Shown here piece after piece: positions 40,660 through 49,447 of a stretch of DNA of 64,000 nucleotides. The first letter of the stretch is position 1. Each line of letters begins with the position of its first letter. Source of the DNA: JBCCGI01 sp039029355. Its GTDB lineage: Bacteria; Planctomycetota; UBA1135; GCA-002686595. The DNA lies in contig JBCCGI010000008.1 of the NCBI GenBank assembly GCA_039029355.1, positions 62,001 to 126,000 of the forward strand, in the 5' to 3' direction. The translations under genes were made by a program, and so were the position numbers. A model generated the notes under the pieces. It made no database searches, was not told where the DNA came from, and was given only the letters and a program-made list of their open reading frames with translations.

Positions 40660-41077
40660 ACGCCGGGTGAACCGACGGGGGCGACTGCTTTGGTGCCAAG
40701 CGGAAGAGAGGGATCGCGCGCGCGAAGCTTCGCGTCTGTGCCTCGACGCACCGGCCGGCCCGCTGAGCCGGAATCAAACGGCTCGACGGCCCCAGGAGGA
40801 TCGACTTGCGTTCCTCACGCGAAGGGGAGATCGAGCAGAGCTCTCCGTGCTCCCCACCCGTTCCGAGGGGCGTGACCGAAGGGCCGGAGTCGGCCCCCGG
40901 AGCGACGCCGTGGTCGGCGTGGTGGGCGTGGTCCGCGTGGTGGGCGTGGTCGCACTTCCCGTGGGTGAGCTGACCATCCACCGAGCACACGTGGTGATCC
41001 ACGAACGCATGGTGGAGGGACCCGTAGACCTGCCCGAGCCCGAAAAGGGCGAGCAGCGCGAGCGCCAAGACCCTCAT
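40658..41077 (-). CDS. Small secreted histidine-rich protein, unknown function
   Basis: 139 residues from ATG 41077, with signal peptide MRVLALALLALFGLGQVYG. The mature N-terminus contains LHHAFVDHHVCSVDG and then a cluster of repeated HADH units (AHHADHAHHADHG). The His/Asp/Cys content suggests binding of transition metals. The C-terminal half is Ser/Pro/Arg-rich with no motif that I recognise. Similar short proteins with an H-x-C-x-DG pattern occur next to metal-handling genes in other bacteria, but no such gene is visible here. It lies upstream of the sigma factor, 162 bases away. Confidence 0.6.
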   Translation of the reverse strand: MRVLALALLALFGLGQVYGSLHHAFVDHHVCSVDGQLTHGKCDHAHHADHAHHADHGVAPGADSGPSVTPLGTGGEHGELCSISPSREERKSILLGPSSRLIPAQRAGRCVEAQTRSFARAIPLFRLAPKQSPPSVHPA

Positions 41078-41258
41078 AGAGGAGGTCTGACGCGGAACTA
41101 CGTGGGTCGCTCGAGACATCTCTAACCGGTAAGTGTGACCACACCACGCGCTCTCGTCAAGGGCTGCCGGCGGCGCCCCCCCAGCGGCCGCGCCGCCTCC
41201 CCGCCGAGGCCCTCTGCGGACTCAAGCCGCCGAGCCCCCCCGGGCGGAAAACCCTTCC

Positions 41259-41278
41259 GCCGGCGCCTACGCGCCGGC
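41259..41278 (-). terminator. Hairpin straddling the stop codon of the HAD phosphatase gene
   Basis: GCCGGCGC (41259-41266) pairs with GCGCCGGC (41271-41278); the four-base loop contains the TAG stop on the minus strand. GGTTTTCC follows shortly after on the minus strand, so this resembles an intrinsic terminator with a short U-run. Confidence 0.55.
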
Positions 41279-42121
41279 GCGTCCGTCGAGGAACAGCTCC
41301 TCCACCAGCTCCGCAATCGCCTCGGAGTTGTTGCTCCCGATCACCCGGTCGGCCGCGTCGCGTGCGGAGCGAAAAGCGTTCTCCATCGCCACGCCGAGCC
41401 CGGCGCCCTGCAGCATCGGAACGTCGTTGCCCGCATCCCCGACGCACACCACGCGCTCGGCCGGGATCCCGCGCACCTCGGTCAGCCAGCGCAGGGCCTC
41501 GCCCTTGCCGCGGCACGGCGGCTGCACGTCGACCACCTGCATCGCGCTGCCGCGGTGCTGCGCGAGCGCGTGCAGCGGGAAGTGCGTGAGGTAGAGCTCC
41601 TGCCCCACCGCGTCGACGAAGGCGTCGTGGTAGTCGCCCGAGTCCTGCCAGCGGTCGGAGAAGAGCGTGATGCGGATCAGGTACTCGAGCGGCAGCTCGT
41701 CCGCGGGGACGATACGCAGGTCCTCCAAGCGGGCGATCGCGGCGCGCTCCTCGCCGCTCCGCGGCGGGGGCACGTACTTCTCGCCGGCGCGCATCACGAC
41801 CGGCAGCGAGCGCGTCTCGTGCGCCCACGCCAGCGTGGCGGCGACGGCGCGGTTGGAGAGCAGCTGCTCCTCCAGCAGCCGGCGCTCGACCGGGCACCAC
41901 ACGCCGGCGCCGTTGTAGACCATCGCCGGTGTGCGCAGGCCCAGCTCCTCGAGCACGGCCACCACGCCCCCCTCGGAGCGGCCGGTGACCACCATGACGT
42001 GGACGCCGCGGTCCTGCGCCGCCCGCAGGGCCTGCACGTTGCGCGGGAGGACGCTGCCCTCGTCGGTGACGAGAGTGCCGTCCAGGTCCAGGCAGATGGC
42101 GTCGTAGGCGCGCGCGGTCAT
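41267..42121 (-). CDS. Cof-type HAD phosphatase
   Basis: 284 residues from ATG 42121. HAD motifs: I, LDLDGTLV (nucleophile Asp and acid/base Asp); II, VMVVTGR (Thr); III, RGKGEALRWL (Lys); IV, VGDAGNDVPML (two Asp). A C2B-type cap lies between motifs II and III. This is the Cof/YbiV group of sugar-phosphate or nucleotide-cofactor phosphatases; the substrate cannot be told from sequence. Length is typical. It is followed by a hairpin terminator that includes its stop codon. Confidence 0.93.
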   Translation of the reverse strand: MTARAYDAICLDLDGTLVTDEGSVLPRNVQALRAAQDRGVHVMVVTGRSEGGVVAVLEELGLRTPAMVYNGAGVWCPVERRLLEEQLLSNRAVAATLAWAHETRSLPVVMRAGEKYVPPPRSGEERAAIARLEDLRIVPADELPLEYLIRITLFSDRWQDSGDYHDAFVDAVGQELYLTHFPLHALAQHRGSAMQVVDVQPPCRGKGEALRWLTEVRGIPAERVVCVGDAGNDVPMLQGAGLGVAMENAFRSARDAADRVIGSNNSEAIAELVEELFLDGRAGA

Positions 42122-42170
42122 GGCGGGGAGCGAGCCTAGTGTCCGCGGGCGGAGATTCCACGCGGCATCC

Positions 42171-42198
42171 GCGGCCCCCGCGCGCACGCGGGGGCCGC
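42171..42198 (-). terminator. Perfect 12-bp hairpin after the carboxypeptidase-regulatory-repeat gene
   Basis: GCGGCCCCCGCG (42171-42182) pairs with CGCGGGGGCCGC (42187-42198) around a four-base loop, starting eight bases after the stop of the 1024-residue protein gene. No U-run. Confidence 0.55.
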
Positions 42199-42205
42199 GC
42201 CCCGC

Positions 42206-45200
42206 TCAGGGCATGTGGAAGGTCAGCTGGCCCGGCTGGTCGGCTTCGACCTCGATCTCCTGTTCGGGCGGATCCTCGCCGTCGCCGCCGGGTCCGGCGG
42301 CGCTCACCGTGACGATCCAACGGCCGGGGCGCAGCCCCGTGAGGGTCGTCGCCCCGGACTGCGCGAAGGCGAACTTCGGCTCGGAGCCCTCGGACTCCTC
42401 CTCCTCGGGCACCTCGTCGAGGTAGTTGGCCCGCACGATGCAGAAGGACGCCGGCGAGCCGTCCGCCTTCATGATCTCGACCTCGACGGTGCCGCCGGCT
42501 TCGAGCTGGAAGTCGACGCCGCGGCGCACCTCGTCGGCGCCGACGGTGACCGACTCGCTCTCGCCGGGCTGCACGCCGTCGCCGGTGGCCTTCACCAGCA
42601 ACTCGACGTCGGGCTTCACGCCGCGCAGCGAGTAGCGGCCGTCGTCGTCGGTGTAGGCCGCGTCGCCGAGCTGGTCGCCGAGGTTGACGACGCCGCCCGA
42701 GGAGTCGCCGCCCGCGGAGCGGAACATCGCCACGCGCCCCGCGAACCGCGAACCGCCGCTCTTCTCCGAAGCGGAGACCTTCAGGCCCGGCAGCGGGTTG
42801 CCGTCGAGGTCGGTGATGCGGCCCTCGAGGATCGAGACCGGCAGGTCGATGTCCTGGCGCGTCTCGCCCGCGGCCACCTCGACCTCGATCTCGGCCGGCA
42901 TGCGGCGCTTGGGGTGGGCGATCGTGACGGTGTAGGTGCCGGGCTCCAGGTTTTCGATGCGGTAGCGCCCCGAGGAGTCGGTGCGCTCGCCGTCCTGCCC
43001 GCCGAAGCCCAGCATGCGCATGCCGCCGAAGCCGGTCGGGTCGTCCTGCTTGAGCTGCGCGTCGACGGTCGCGCCGACCAGGTCGACGCCGGCCTCGGTG
43101 ACGCGGCCGAGCAGCGCCCCCTTGGCGGTCTCGACCAGCACGACCTTGGCCTCGCCGCCCTCGACCACGTCGGCGGCCTCCCAGCCCGGCTCCTCCTCCT
43201 GTTCGCCGTCCATCACCATGACCAGGTTGCGCCCGAAGGCCGCGCCCGCGGGCCCGCCCTTCAGACGGAACTTGTGCAGCCCGGGCATCAGGTGGTCGAA
43301 CGTCACGTGGCCCTCGCCGTCGGTGCGGGTGTCGGAGTCGCGGCGCCGGGCGAAGAAGGCCATGAAGTCCTGCTGCGAGCCGCCCGGGGGGCGGTGCTCG
43401 ACGTCGGCTCCGACGACGGGGTTGCCCCCCTCGTCGATCACGTGGACGACGACCCTGCCGCCCTCGGAGAGCTCGACGCGCTGCTCGACCGCCTCGCCGC
43501 TCGGTAGGTAGAGCCCCTCGACGAGCGCCGTCGCGTACTCCTCGTGCTCGACGCGGATGACGCAGCGGCGGTCCTCCAGCGAGGTCAGCACCGCGAGCCC
43601 GTCGTCGGCGGTGATCGCGCTGCGGCCGAGCTCGCCGACCATCTGCGGCTCATCGTCGTCGTCGTCCGACGACGACATCACGATGCGGCGGCCGCGGAAC
43701 CCGCGGAAGTCCTCGCCGTCCTCCGACTCCTCTTCGATCGAGACCAGGGCCTCGGAGACCGGCTCGCCCGTCTCGCCGTCGACCACCGTCACGCGCACCA
43801 GCGGCAGCGGCTCGAGGCGCACGACCTGCAGGTCGGTCTCCTGGCCGAGCGCGACGAGCACGTCCTCGCGCGTCCACGACTGGTAGCCGACCGCATCGAC
43901 CTGGATCTCGAGCTCGGCCTGCTCCGAGTCGGGGCGCAGGCCACCGATGCGGACCTGACCTTCGGGGAAGTCCTCGAGCACGCGCCCGTCCTCGTCGACC
44001 AGGCGCTCGGTCCAGCGGAAGCCGTACTCGACCCGCAGCTCTTCGATCGGCGCGCCGGTCTCGGCGTCGACCACCTGGAAGAGCACGGCCGCCTCGGGCT
44101 GGTACTGGATCTCGAGGCCGCGGTCGCCGGAGAAGGCCGTGACCTTGACCGAGCGCGAACGCGAGGTGAAGCCGCGGCCGGTCCAACCCTCGGGCTCCTC
44201 GCGCACCTGCAGCACGTATTCGGTGTCCTCGCGGACACCGCGCACCTCGAACGTGCCGTCCTCCGCCACCTCGGCCTTGCGCGAGCCGTCCATGCTGAAG
44301 CCGAAGAAGTCGCCGGCCTCCTTCGGGTTGGCGCGGATCTCGAGGCGCGAGGTCTCGGAGTCGGGGATGTCGGTGACGCGCCCCGCGATGGTGCTCCCCG
44401 GCTCCAGCTCGAAGCGCAGGCCGGAGACGATCTCGCCGCCGCGCTCGGCGAGGCCCTCGAAGGCGCGGTCGGGGTGGTCCTCGGTCTCGACCCGGACGCG
44501 CCACGCGCCGGGCACGAGCTCGTCGACGCGGAAGCGGCCCGAGGCGTCGGTGACGGCGGCGGGGCGCTCCTCCATCCCCGACGTGAAGAACAGGCGGAAG
44601 CCGAACTCGTCGCTCTCCTGGTGCAGCTCAGCGCCCTCGACCGGACGGCCGACGTGATCGAGCACGATGCCTTCGAGCACGGCGGCGGGCGCCAGCACGA
44701 CGGCGTCCAGCTCGAAGCCGTCGCCCTCGGGCACCACGACGTCGCCGTCCTCGTACGGCGCGAAGCCGGGCTTGCGCACCAGCAACCGGATCGAGCCCGG
44801 CGCCGGGCCACGCAGGGCGAAGCGCCCCTCTTCGTCGGTCGCGGTCGTCCAGCGCTTGGCGTAGCCGGGCACCTCGCCGGTGGCGACGAAGTCCAGCGGG
44901 AAGCCGTCGCGGTCGCCGGTGTGCACCTCGGCGCCCGCGATCGGTGCGCCGGCGGGGTCGAGGACGACGCCGCTCAGCTGCGGGGCGTCCTCGGCGGGCG
45001 GCGTCACCTCGGCGACCTCGGCGGGAGCTCCCTGGGCGACGAGCTCCGCCGGGCCGGACGCGGCCACGCGCTTGTCCTCCTCGGGCGCGTCGCCGTCGAC
45101 GGCCGCGGGGGCGGTCAGGTCCGCCTCCGGAGCCGCCGCCTCGGCCTGCCCCGGCCGGCTGACGCGCGGTGCCTCGCCACCCCGCTGCTGCGAGCCGTCG

Positions 45201-45280
45201 TCGCCGCCGAGGAACCACAGCACCCCTGCGGCTCCGAGGACGAGGAACAGGACCGTGACCGCGGCGTTACGGGTTGTCAT
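42206..45280 (-). CDS. Large surface protein with carboxypeptidase-regulatory-like repeats
   Basis: 1024 residues from ATG 45280. One N-terminal membrane anchor (VTVLFLVLGAAGVLWFLGG) is followed by a Pro/Ala/Glu linker and then about nine to eleven beta-sandwich repeats of the CarboxypepD_reg type, each recognisable by G.V.D..G.P..GA.V and a later Y.v....p. strand (for example LSGVVLDPAGAPIAGAEVH, ILEGRITDLDGNPLPGLKV). Transthyretin-like domains of this kind are usual on planctomycete surfaces, probably in adhesion or scaffolding. Very acidic overall. No enzyme domain is seen. Confidence 0.88.
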   Translation of the reverse strand: MTTRNAAVTVLFLVLGAAGVLWFLGGDDGSQQRGGEAPRVSRPGQAEAAAPEADLTAPAAVDGDAPEEDKRVAASGPAELVAQGAPAEVAEVTPPAEDAPQLSGVVLDPAGAPIAGAEVHTGDRDGFPLDFVATGEVPGYAKRWTTATDEEGRFALRGPAPGSIRLLVRKPGFAPYEDGDVVVPEGDGFELDAVVLAPAAVLEGIVLDHVGRPVEGAELHQESDEFGFRLFFTSGMEERPAAVTDASGRFRVDELVPGAWRVRVETEDHPDRAFEGLAERGGEIVSGLRFELEPGSTIAGRVTDIPDSETSRLEIRANPKEAGDFFGFSMDGSRKAEVAEDGTFEVRGVREDTEYVLQVREEPEGWTGRGFTSRSRSVKVTAFSGDRGLEIQYQPEAAVLFQVVDAETGAPIEELRVEYGFRWTERLVDEDGRVLEDFPEGQVRIGGLRPDSEQAELEIQVDAVGYQSWTREDVLVALGQETDLQVVRLEPLPLVRVTVVDGETGEPVSEALVSIEEESEDGEDFRGFRGRRIVMSSSDDDDDEPQMVGELGRSAITADDGLAVLTSLEDRRCVIRVEHEEYATALVEGLYLPSGEAVEQRVELSEGGRVVVHVIDEGGNPVVGADVEHRPPGGSQQDFMAFFARRRDSDTRTDGEGHVTFDHLMPGLHKFRLKGGPAGAAFGRNLVMVMDGEQEEEPGWEAADVVEGGEAKVVLVETAKGALLGRVTEAGVDLVGATVDAQLKQDDPTGFGGMRMLGFGGQDGERTDSSGRYRIENLEPGTYTVTIAHPKRRMPAEIEVEVAAGETRQDIDLPVSILEGRITDLDGNPLPGLKVSASEKSGGSRFAGRVAMFRSAGGDSSGGVVNLGDQLGDAAYTDDDGRYSLRGVKPDVELLVKATGDGVQPGESESVTVGADEVRRGVDFQLEAGGTVEVEIMKADGSPASFCIVRANYLDEVPEEEESEGSEPKFAFAQSGATTLTGLRPGRWIVTVSAAGPGGDGEDPPEQEIEVEADQPGQLTFHMP

Positions 45281-45516
45281 GACAGCATTCTCGGCGACAG
45301 GGGATAATGCGTACGCGGGACCCTGGGTAGCCCCATCGCGAGGGCTACGGCGCTCCATCCAACGGGTTGGAGGGGGCTCCCCGCTAGTTTTCCATGTCGT
45401 GCTTTCGTAAGGAAGCCGGCTCCGGGCCTCGCGCGCGGCGGGCTTGCGCCACCGCGGGGCCGGTGCTGAGATCCGGCAGGTCTCGCTTCTCCTCCAACGG
45501 CGCGCCGCACACCTTC
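45281..45516. promoter_or_regulatory. Divergent promoter region between the repeat protein and the metalloprotease gene
   Basis: 236 bases between two divergent starts, so promoters for both genes must lie here. No near-consensus -35/-10 pair was found on either strand. Confidence 0.3.
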
Positions 45517-47169
45517 ATGATGCAGCTCTCGCTCTCTCGTCGTCTCGGTCCGGCCGCGCTGCTGGCCGCCCCGCTCGTCCTCGCACCGTCGCTCGGCGCG
45601 GACTCGCTGATCACCCACGACGGGCGAATCCTGGAGTGCGTCAAGGCCCGCGAGAGCGAAGCCGGCTACACGCTCACCTTCAAGAACGGCGTGATCGAGG
45701 CCCCCGGGCACCTCCTGGCCGAGGTCGCGATCGAGGGCGACATGTCGGACTACGTCCCCAAGAACGAGGACGAGAAGAAGAAGCTCGAGAAGGGCTTCGT
45801 CCGCTACCGCGAGAAGTGGATGAGCAAGGCCGCCTACAAGGCCGCCCTCAAGAAGCGCAACGAGGAGCGCCGCAAGCAGATGGAGGAGCGCGCGCTTCAC
45901 ACCGACTTCAGCAACGCCTGGGAGAAGGAGACCAAGCACTTCGTCCTCAGGACCAACACGTCGCCGGAGCTGCTGGAGCACTACGCCGACCTCCTGGAGT
46001 CGTACTACTCGCTGATGGACAAGCGCGTCGGCATCAAGCTGTCCCCCACCCTGCGGCGGACGAAGATGACCGTGAACATCTACAAGAGCCACGACGAGTT
46101 CCTCGAGCTCAGCACGGCCGACTCGCCGTCGACTCTGGGCTACTTCTGGGCCTACGACCAGACGCTCAACTTCTTCCACGACTACCAGGAGCCGTCGCGC
46201 TCGAACTGGGTCGGGCTGCACGAGTGCACGCACCTGCTCACGTACCTGATCGACCCACAGTTCCGGCCCTCCGAGAAGACCATCTGGATCAACGAAGGCG
46301 TCGCCGACTACTTCGGCTCGGCCGACATCGAGTTCGACCGCAAGGGGCGCCTCGAGATCGTCCCCGGCAAGCTGCAGACCGACCGCGTGCTGACCGTGCA
46401 GCAGGCGATCGAGGACGGGGAAGACACCAAGCTAGAGGAGCTCCTGCGCCTCAAGCGCGAGCAGTTCAACGGCTTCCAGTACGCCCACGCCTGGTCCTTC
46501 GTGTACTTCCTCAACGAGACGAAGAAGTACCAGAAGGGCTTCAAGAGCTTCTTCAAGGACCTGTACGGCCTGAAGGGCGTCGAGAAGGCGCCCTATGGCG
46601 GCAACGCCTTCGTGGTCGAGCCGGCCGAGGTGCGCCGCCTGCTGCTGAAGAAGCTCGGGCACAAGGGCACCGAGAAGCTCGAGCAGGAGTGGAAGGAGTT
46701 CATCGCCGCGGTGCCCATCGAGGCGCCGGAGGCGCGCTTCAAGCGCGGCTACCAGCAGGTGCGCAGGAGCGCCGGCTCCGGGGCGGATGCGGCGCTGGAG
46801 GACCTCACCTTTGCGATCGAGAACGGCTACGAGGACCCGCGCGCCTACTGGGCGCTGGGGCTGGCCCGCATCTACAAGGGCGACTTCGACGCCGCGGTGG
46901 GCGAATTCAAGAAGGCGATCGAGCTCGACCCGCTGAACCCGTCGTTCCGCTTCGACGTCGCCCAGGCCCTCTGCGGGCGCACGTTCGGCGCGCTCGGCAA
47001 CCTCCGGCTGACCGTGGAGGGCGAGCGCGAGCTGATCGGCACCGACGAGGAGCTCGCCGAGGCCAAGATCCAGTTCGGCCTCGCGATGGAGCTTTCTCCC
47101 GAGAACGAGCTGTACGAGAGCGCGTTCCGCGAGTACACGGAGATGTACCAGCGCCACCAGGCCCGCTAA
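45517..47169 (+). CDS. Secreted DUF1570-type zinc metallopeptidase with C-terminal TPRs
   Basis: 550 residues from ATG 45517 with signal peptide (LGPAALLAAPLVLAPSLGA). A Lys/Glu-rich coiled-coil segment (about residues 75-130) precedes the catalytic domain, which carries GLHECTHLLTYL (HExxH with Glu catalytic) and WINEGVADYFGS, where the Glu is the likely third zinc ligand, as in DUF1570 gluzincins. The C-terminal third is TPR-like (RAYWALGLARIYKGDFDAAVGEFKKAIELDP). Likely a periplasmic peptidase of unknown substrate. The lipoprotein gene follows after 20 bases. Confidence 0.85.
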   Translation: MMQLSLSRRLGPAALLAAPLVLAPSLGADSLITHDGRILECVKARESEAGYTLTFKNGVIEAPGHLLAEVAIEGDMSDYVPKNEDEKKKLEKGFVRYREKWMSKAAYKAALKKRNEERRKQMEERALHTDFSNAWEKETKHFVLRTNTSPELLEHYADLLESYYSLMDKRVGIKLSPTLRRTKMTVNIYKSHDEFLELSTADSPSTLGYFWAYDQTLNFFHDYQEPSRSNWVGLHECTHLLTYLIDPQFRPSEKTIWINEGVADYFGSADIEFDRKGRLEIVPGKLQTDRVLTVQQAIEDGEDTKLEELLRLKREQFNGFQYAHAWSFVYFLNETKKYQKGFKSFFKDLYGLKGVEKAPYGGNAFVVEPAEVRRLLLKKLGHKGTEKLEQEWKEFIAAVPIEAPEARFKRGYQQVRRSAGSGADAALEDLTFAIENGYEDPRAYWALGLARIYKGDFDAAVGEFKKAIELDPLNPSFRFDVAQALCGRTFGALGNLRLTVEGERELIGTDEELAEAKIQFGLAMELSPENELYESAFREYTEMYQRHQAR

Positions 47170-47189
47170 GCACGTCCAACATCGACCCC

Positions 47190-47840
47190 ATGCGCATCCA
47201 AGCCGCCCTCGCCTTCCTCGCCGCACTGCCGCTCGCGTCCTGCGTGTCGACGAAGACGCTGGCCGACCCCACGCTCCTGATCCACTCCCCCGAAGGCACC
47301 GAGCTGGGCGTCGCCACCGAGTGGGGCGCGGTCTTCCTCGGGCGCTTCGCGCGCGGCGGCGAGGTCGACGTCACCGCGTGGTTCGCGGACGGCCCCAGCC
47401 TCGAGAACAGCGTCGTCGAGCCCATCGGCGGCGGGCTGTACACCGCCGAGACCAACATCCGCCTGCCGCGCATCGAGGTCACCTTCCGCGCTCCGCAGCA
47501 GGGCGAGCCGGTGCGCGTATTCGGACGCAGCGGCGGCGACGTGTGGTCGATCCCCTCCGAGGTGCGGCGCGACCCGCGCGTCGAGGGCATCCTGCTGCGC
47601 CCCCGCGGCGGGCTCACCGGCGCGCCGGAGCAGGTGGGCGCGGGCGTCTACGTCGGCGAGGACGAGCTCAGCTACCAGCTCCTGGGCCTGGTCTCGGGCC
47701 GCATCCGCATCGTCGACGACAACGGCCGCGGCGTGGACTACGTGACGGTGATCGGGCCGAAGGACCTGTGGCGGCTCGTCGCGCACAATCGCGACCTGCA
47801 GCAGAAGCCGCGCTGGGTCTACCGCGAAGACGTCCTGTAG
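47190..47840 (+). CDS. Lipoprotein of unknown function
   Basis: 216 residues. The signal peptide ends in LPLASC, a good lipobox. The mature protein is mostly beta-strand with conserved-looking Gly and Pro turns (LGRFARGGEVDVTAWF, TAETNIRLPRIEVTFR) and no cysteines or catalytic motif. Start ATG 47190 lies 20 bases after the metallopeptidase gene, so the two are probably one operon and may work together at the envelope. I do not recognise the family. Confidence 0.7.
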   Translation: MRIQAALAFLAALPLASCVSTKTLADPTLLIHSPEGTELGVATEWGAVFLGRFARGGEVDVTAWFADGPSLENSVVEPIGGGLYTAETNIRLPRIEVTFRAPQQGEPVRVFGRSGGDVWSIPSEVRRDPRVEGILLRPRGGLTGAPEQVGAGVYVGEDELSYQLLGLVSGRIRIVDDNGRGVDYVTVIGPKDLWRLVAHNRDLQQKPRWVYREDVL

Positions 47841-47856
47841 CGTCGATCCGCCATGC

Positions 47857-49422
47857 CTAGTGCCGCCAGAAGCGCGGCACGAACAGCACGACGACCGCGT
47901 AGAACTCCAGGCGGCCGACGACCATGAAGACCGCAAGCAGCATCTTCGAGGCGTCCGGCAGGAAGGCGAAGTTCTGCGCCGGCCCGACGGCCTCGAGGCC
48001 CGGGCCGATGTTGTTGAGCGTCGCGAGCACCGTCGTGGCCGCGGTCAGCAGCACCTGGTCCTCGTAGCCCTCGGGCGGCTCGAAGCCCAACCCCACCAGC
48101 GCCAGGGTCCCGAGCGTGAACACGATCACCCACAGCCCGCAGTAGCCGGTGATCGCGCCGACCATCGGCTCGTCGACGGTCTGCCCGTCCATGCGCACGT
48201 TGTGGATCGCGCGCGGCCGCGCGAAGCGCTTGACGCCGCGGATCGAGGCCTTGGCGAGGATGATGCAGCGCACGACCTTCACCCCGCCGCCGGTCGATCC
48301 GGCGCAGGCGCCGCAGAGCGCGAGCAGCATCAACATCAGCCGGCAGAACTGCGGCCACTGATCGAAGTCCACCGTGCCGAAGCCGGTGCTCGTGATCAGG
48401 CTGACGGTGTAGAAGGCGCTGTCGCGGACCGCCTGCAGGAACGACGAGTAGTCCGGCAGCTCGCTCGCGGGGTCGCCGTTGCTGCCGCCCCAGAACCACA
48501 GCGAGCCCGCGATCAGCAGCGTCGAGCCGACGATCAGCCCGGTGTACACGCGCAGCTCTTCGGAGGCGAGGATCGACCGCAGCGTGCGCCGCCCGCCGCG
48601 CCGCAACAGCAGGTCGTACCAGCCGAAGTTCACGCCCGCCAGGAACATGAAGCCGATGACGATCAGCTCCACCTTCCACGAAGCGAAGTGCAGGATGCTC
48701 GCCGAATGGTTCGAGAACCCGCCGGTCGCCAGAGTGCCGAAGGCGTGGATGCTGGCCTCGTACAGCGTCATCGCCTCGCCCCCGACGACCATTAGGAGCA
48801 CCATCTCGATCACCGTCAGCCCGACGTAGATACGCACCAACCCGATGGCGCTGTCGCGCACGCGCTGCAGCGCCGCCTCGCGGCTGACGCCGGGCACCTC
48901 GGAGCGAAACAGGCTGCGTCCGCCGGTCGGGAAGAGCACCACGAACACCAGCACGATCCCGATCCCGCCCAGCCAGTGCGTAAACGAGCGCCAGAAGGCG
49001 ATGCCCTTCGGCATGCCGTCGATCGCCTCGGGCACCAGGATCGTCGAGCCGGTCGTCGTGAACCCGGAGGCCGACTCGAAGAGCGCGTCGACCGGCGAGG
49101 GGATCGCGCCGGAGAACAGGAACGGCAGCGCCCCCGCGACCGAGACGAGCATCCAGGAGAGCCCCACCACCGCCAGCCCCTCGCGCCGGAAGTAGTCCGT
49201 GCGCCGGTCCGACGTGAACGTGCCGCCGCGGTAGCGCACCGCCAGCACGAAGCCCGCGACCGCGGTCACGAGCGCGGCGTACAGGCACCCGAAGAACGAC
49301 CCGCGCTCGCCGTACCAGGCGCCGACCAGCGCCGGCACAACCAGGAACCCGGCCAGCAGCATGAGCACGCAGCCCAGCAGCCAGGCCACGGCCCGCAGGT
49401 TCATGTCGATGTTCGGGCGCAT
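47857..49422 (-). CDS. trkH: TrkH-type potassium transporter subunit
   Basis: 521 residues of the TrkH/KtrB superfamily. The four selectivity-filter loops of the MPM repeats are visible, for example SASGFTTTGST, FGTLATGGFSN, SLITSTGFGTVDF and ATTVLATLNNIGPG. About ten to twelve membrane spans fill the rest. It takes up K+ with TrkA as cytoplasmic regulator. It lies 25 bases downstream of trkA on the same strand, so they form an operon. Confidence 0.96.
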   Translation of the reverse strand: MRPNIDMNLRAVAWLLGCVLMLLAGFLVVPALVGAWYGERGSFFGCLYAALVTAVAGFVLAVRYRGGTFTSDRRTDYFRREGLAVVGLSWMLVSVAGALPFLFSGAIPSPVDALFESASGFTTTGSTILVPEAIDGMPKGIAFWRSFTHWLGGIGIVLVFVVLFPTGGRSLFRSEVPGVSREAALQRVRDSAIGLVRIYVGLTVIEMVLLMVVGGEAMTLYEASIHAFGTLATGGFSNHSASILHFASWKVELIVIGFMFLAGVNFGWYDLLLRRGGRRTLRSILASEELRVYTGLIVGSTLLIAGSLWFWGGSNGDPASELPDYSSFLQAVRDSAFYTVSLITSTGFGTVDFDQWPQFCRLMLMLLALCGACAGSTGGGVKVVRCIILAKASIRGVKRFARPRAIHNVRMDGQTVDEPMVGAITGYCGLWVIVFTLGTLALVGLGFEPPEGYEDQVLLTAATTVLATLNNIGPGLEAVGPAQNFAFLPDASKMLLAVFMVVGRLEFYAVVVLFVPRFWRH

Positions 49423-49447
49423 GGTCGGGTGCTGGCCGGCGGCCGGG

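Noticed and set aside
43544..45307. 587-codon open frame on the plus strand opposite the repeat protein
   Set aside because: Shadow frame with no domain; the minus strand shows regular beta-sandwich repeats and a membrane anchor.
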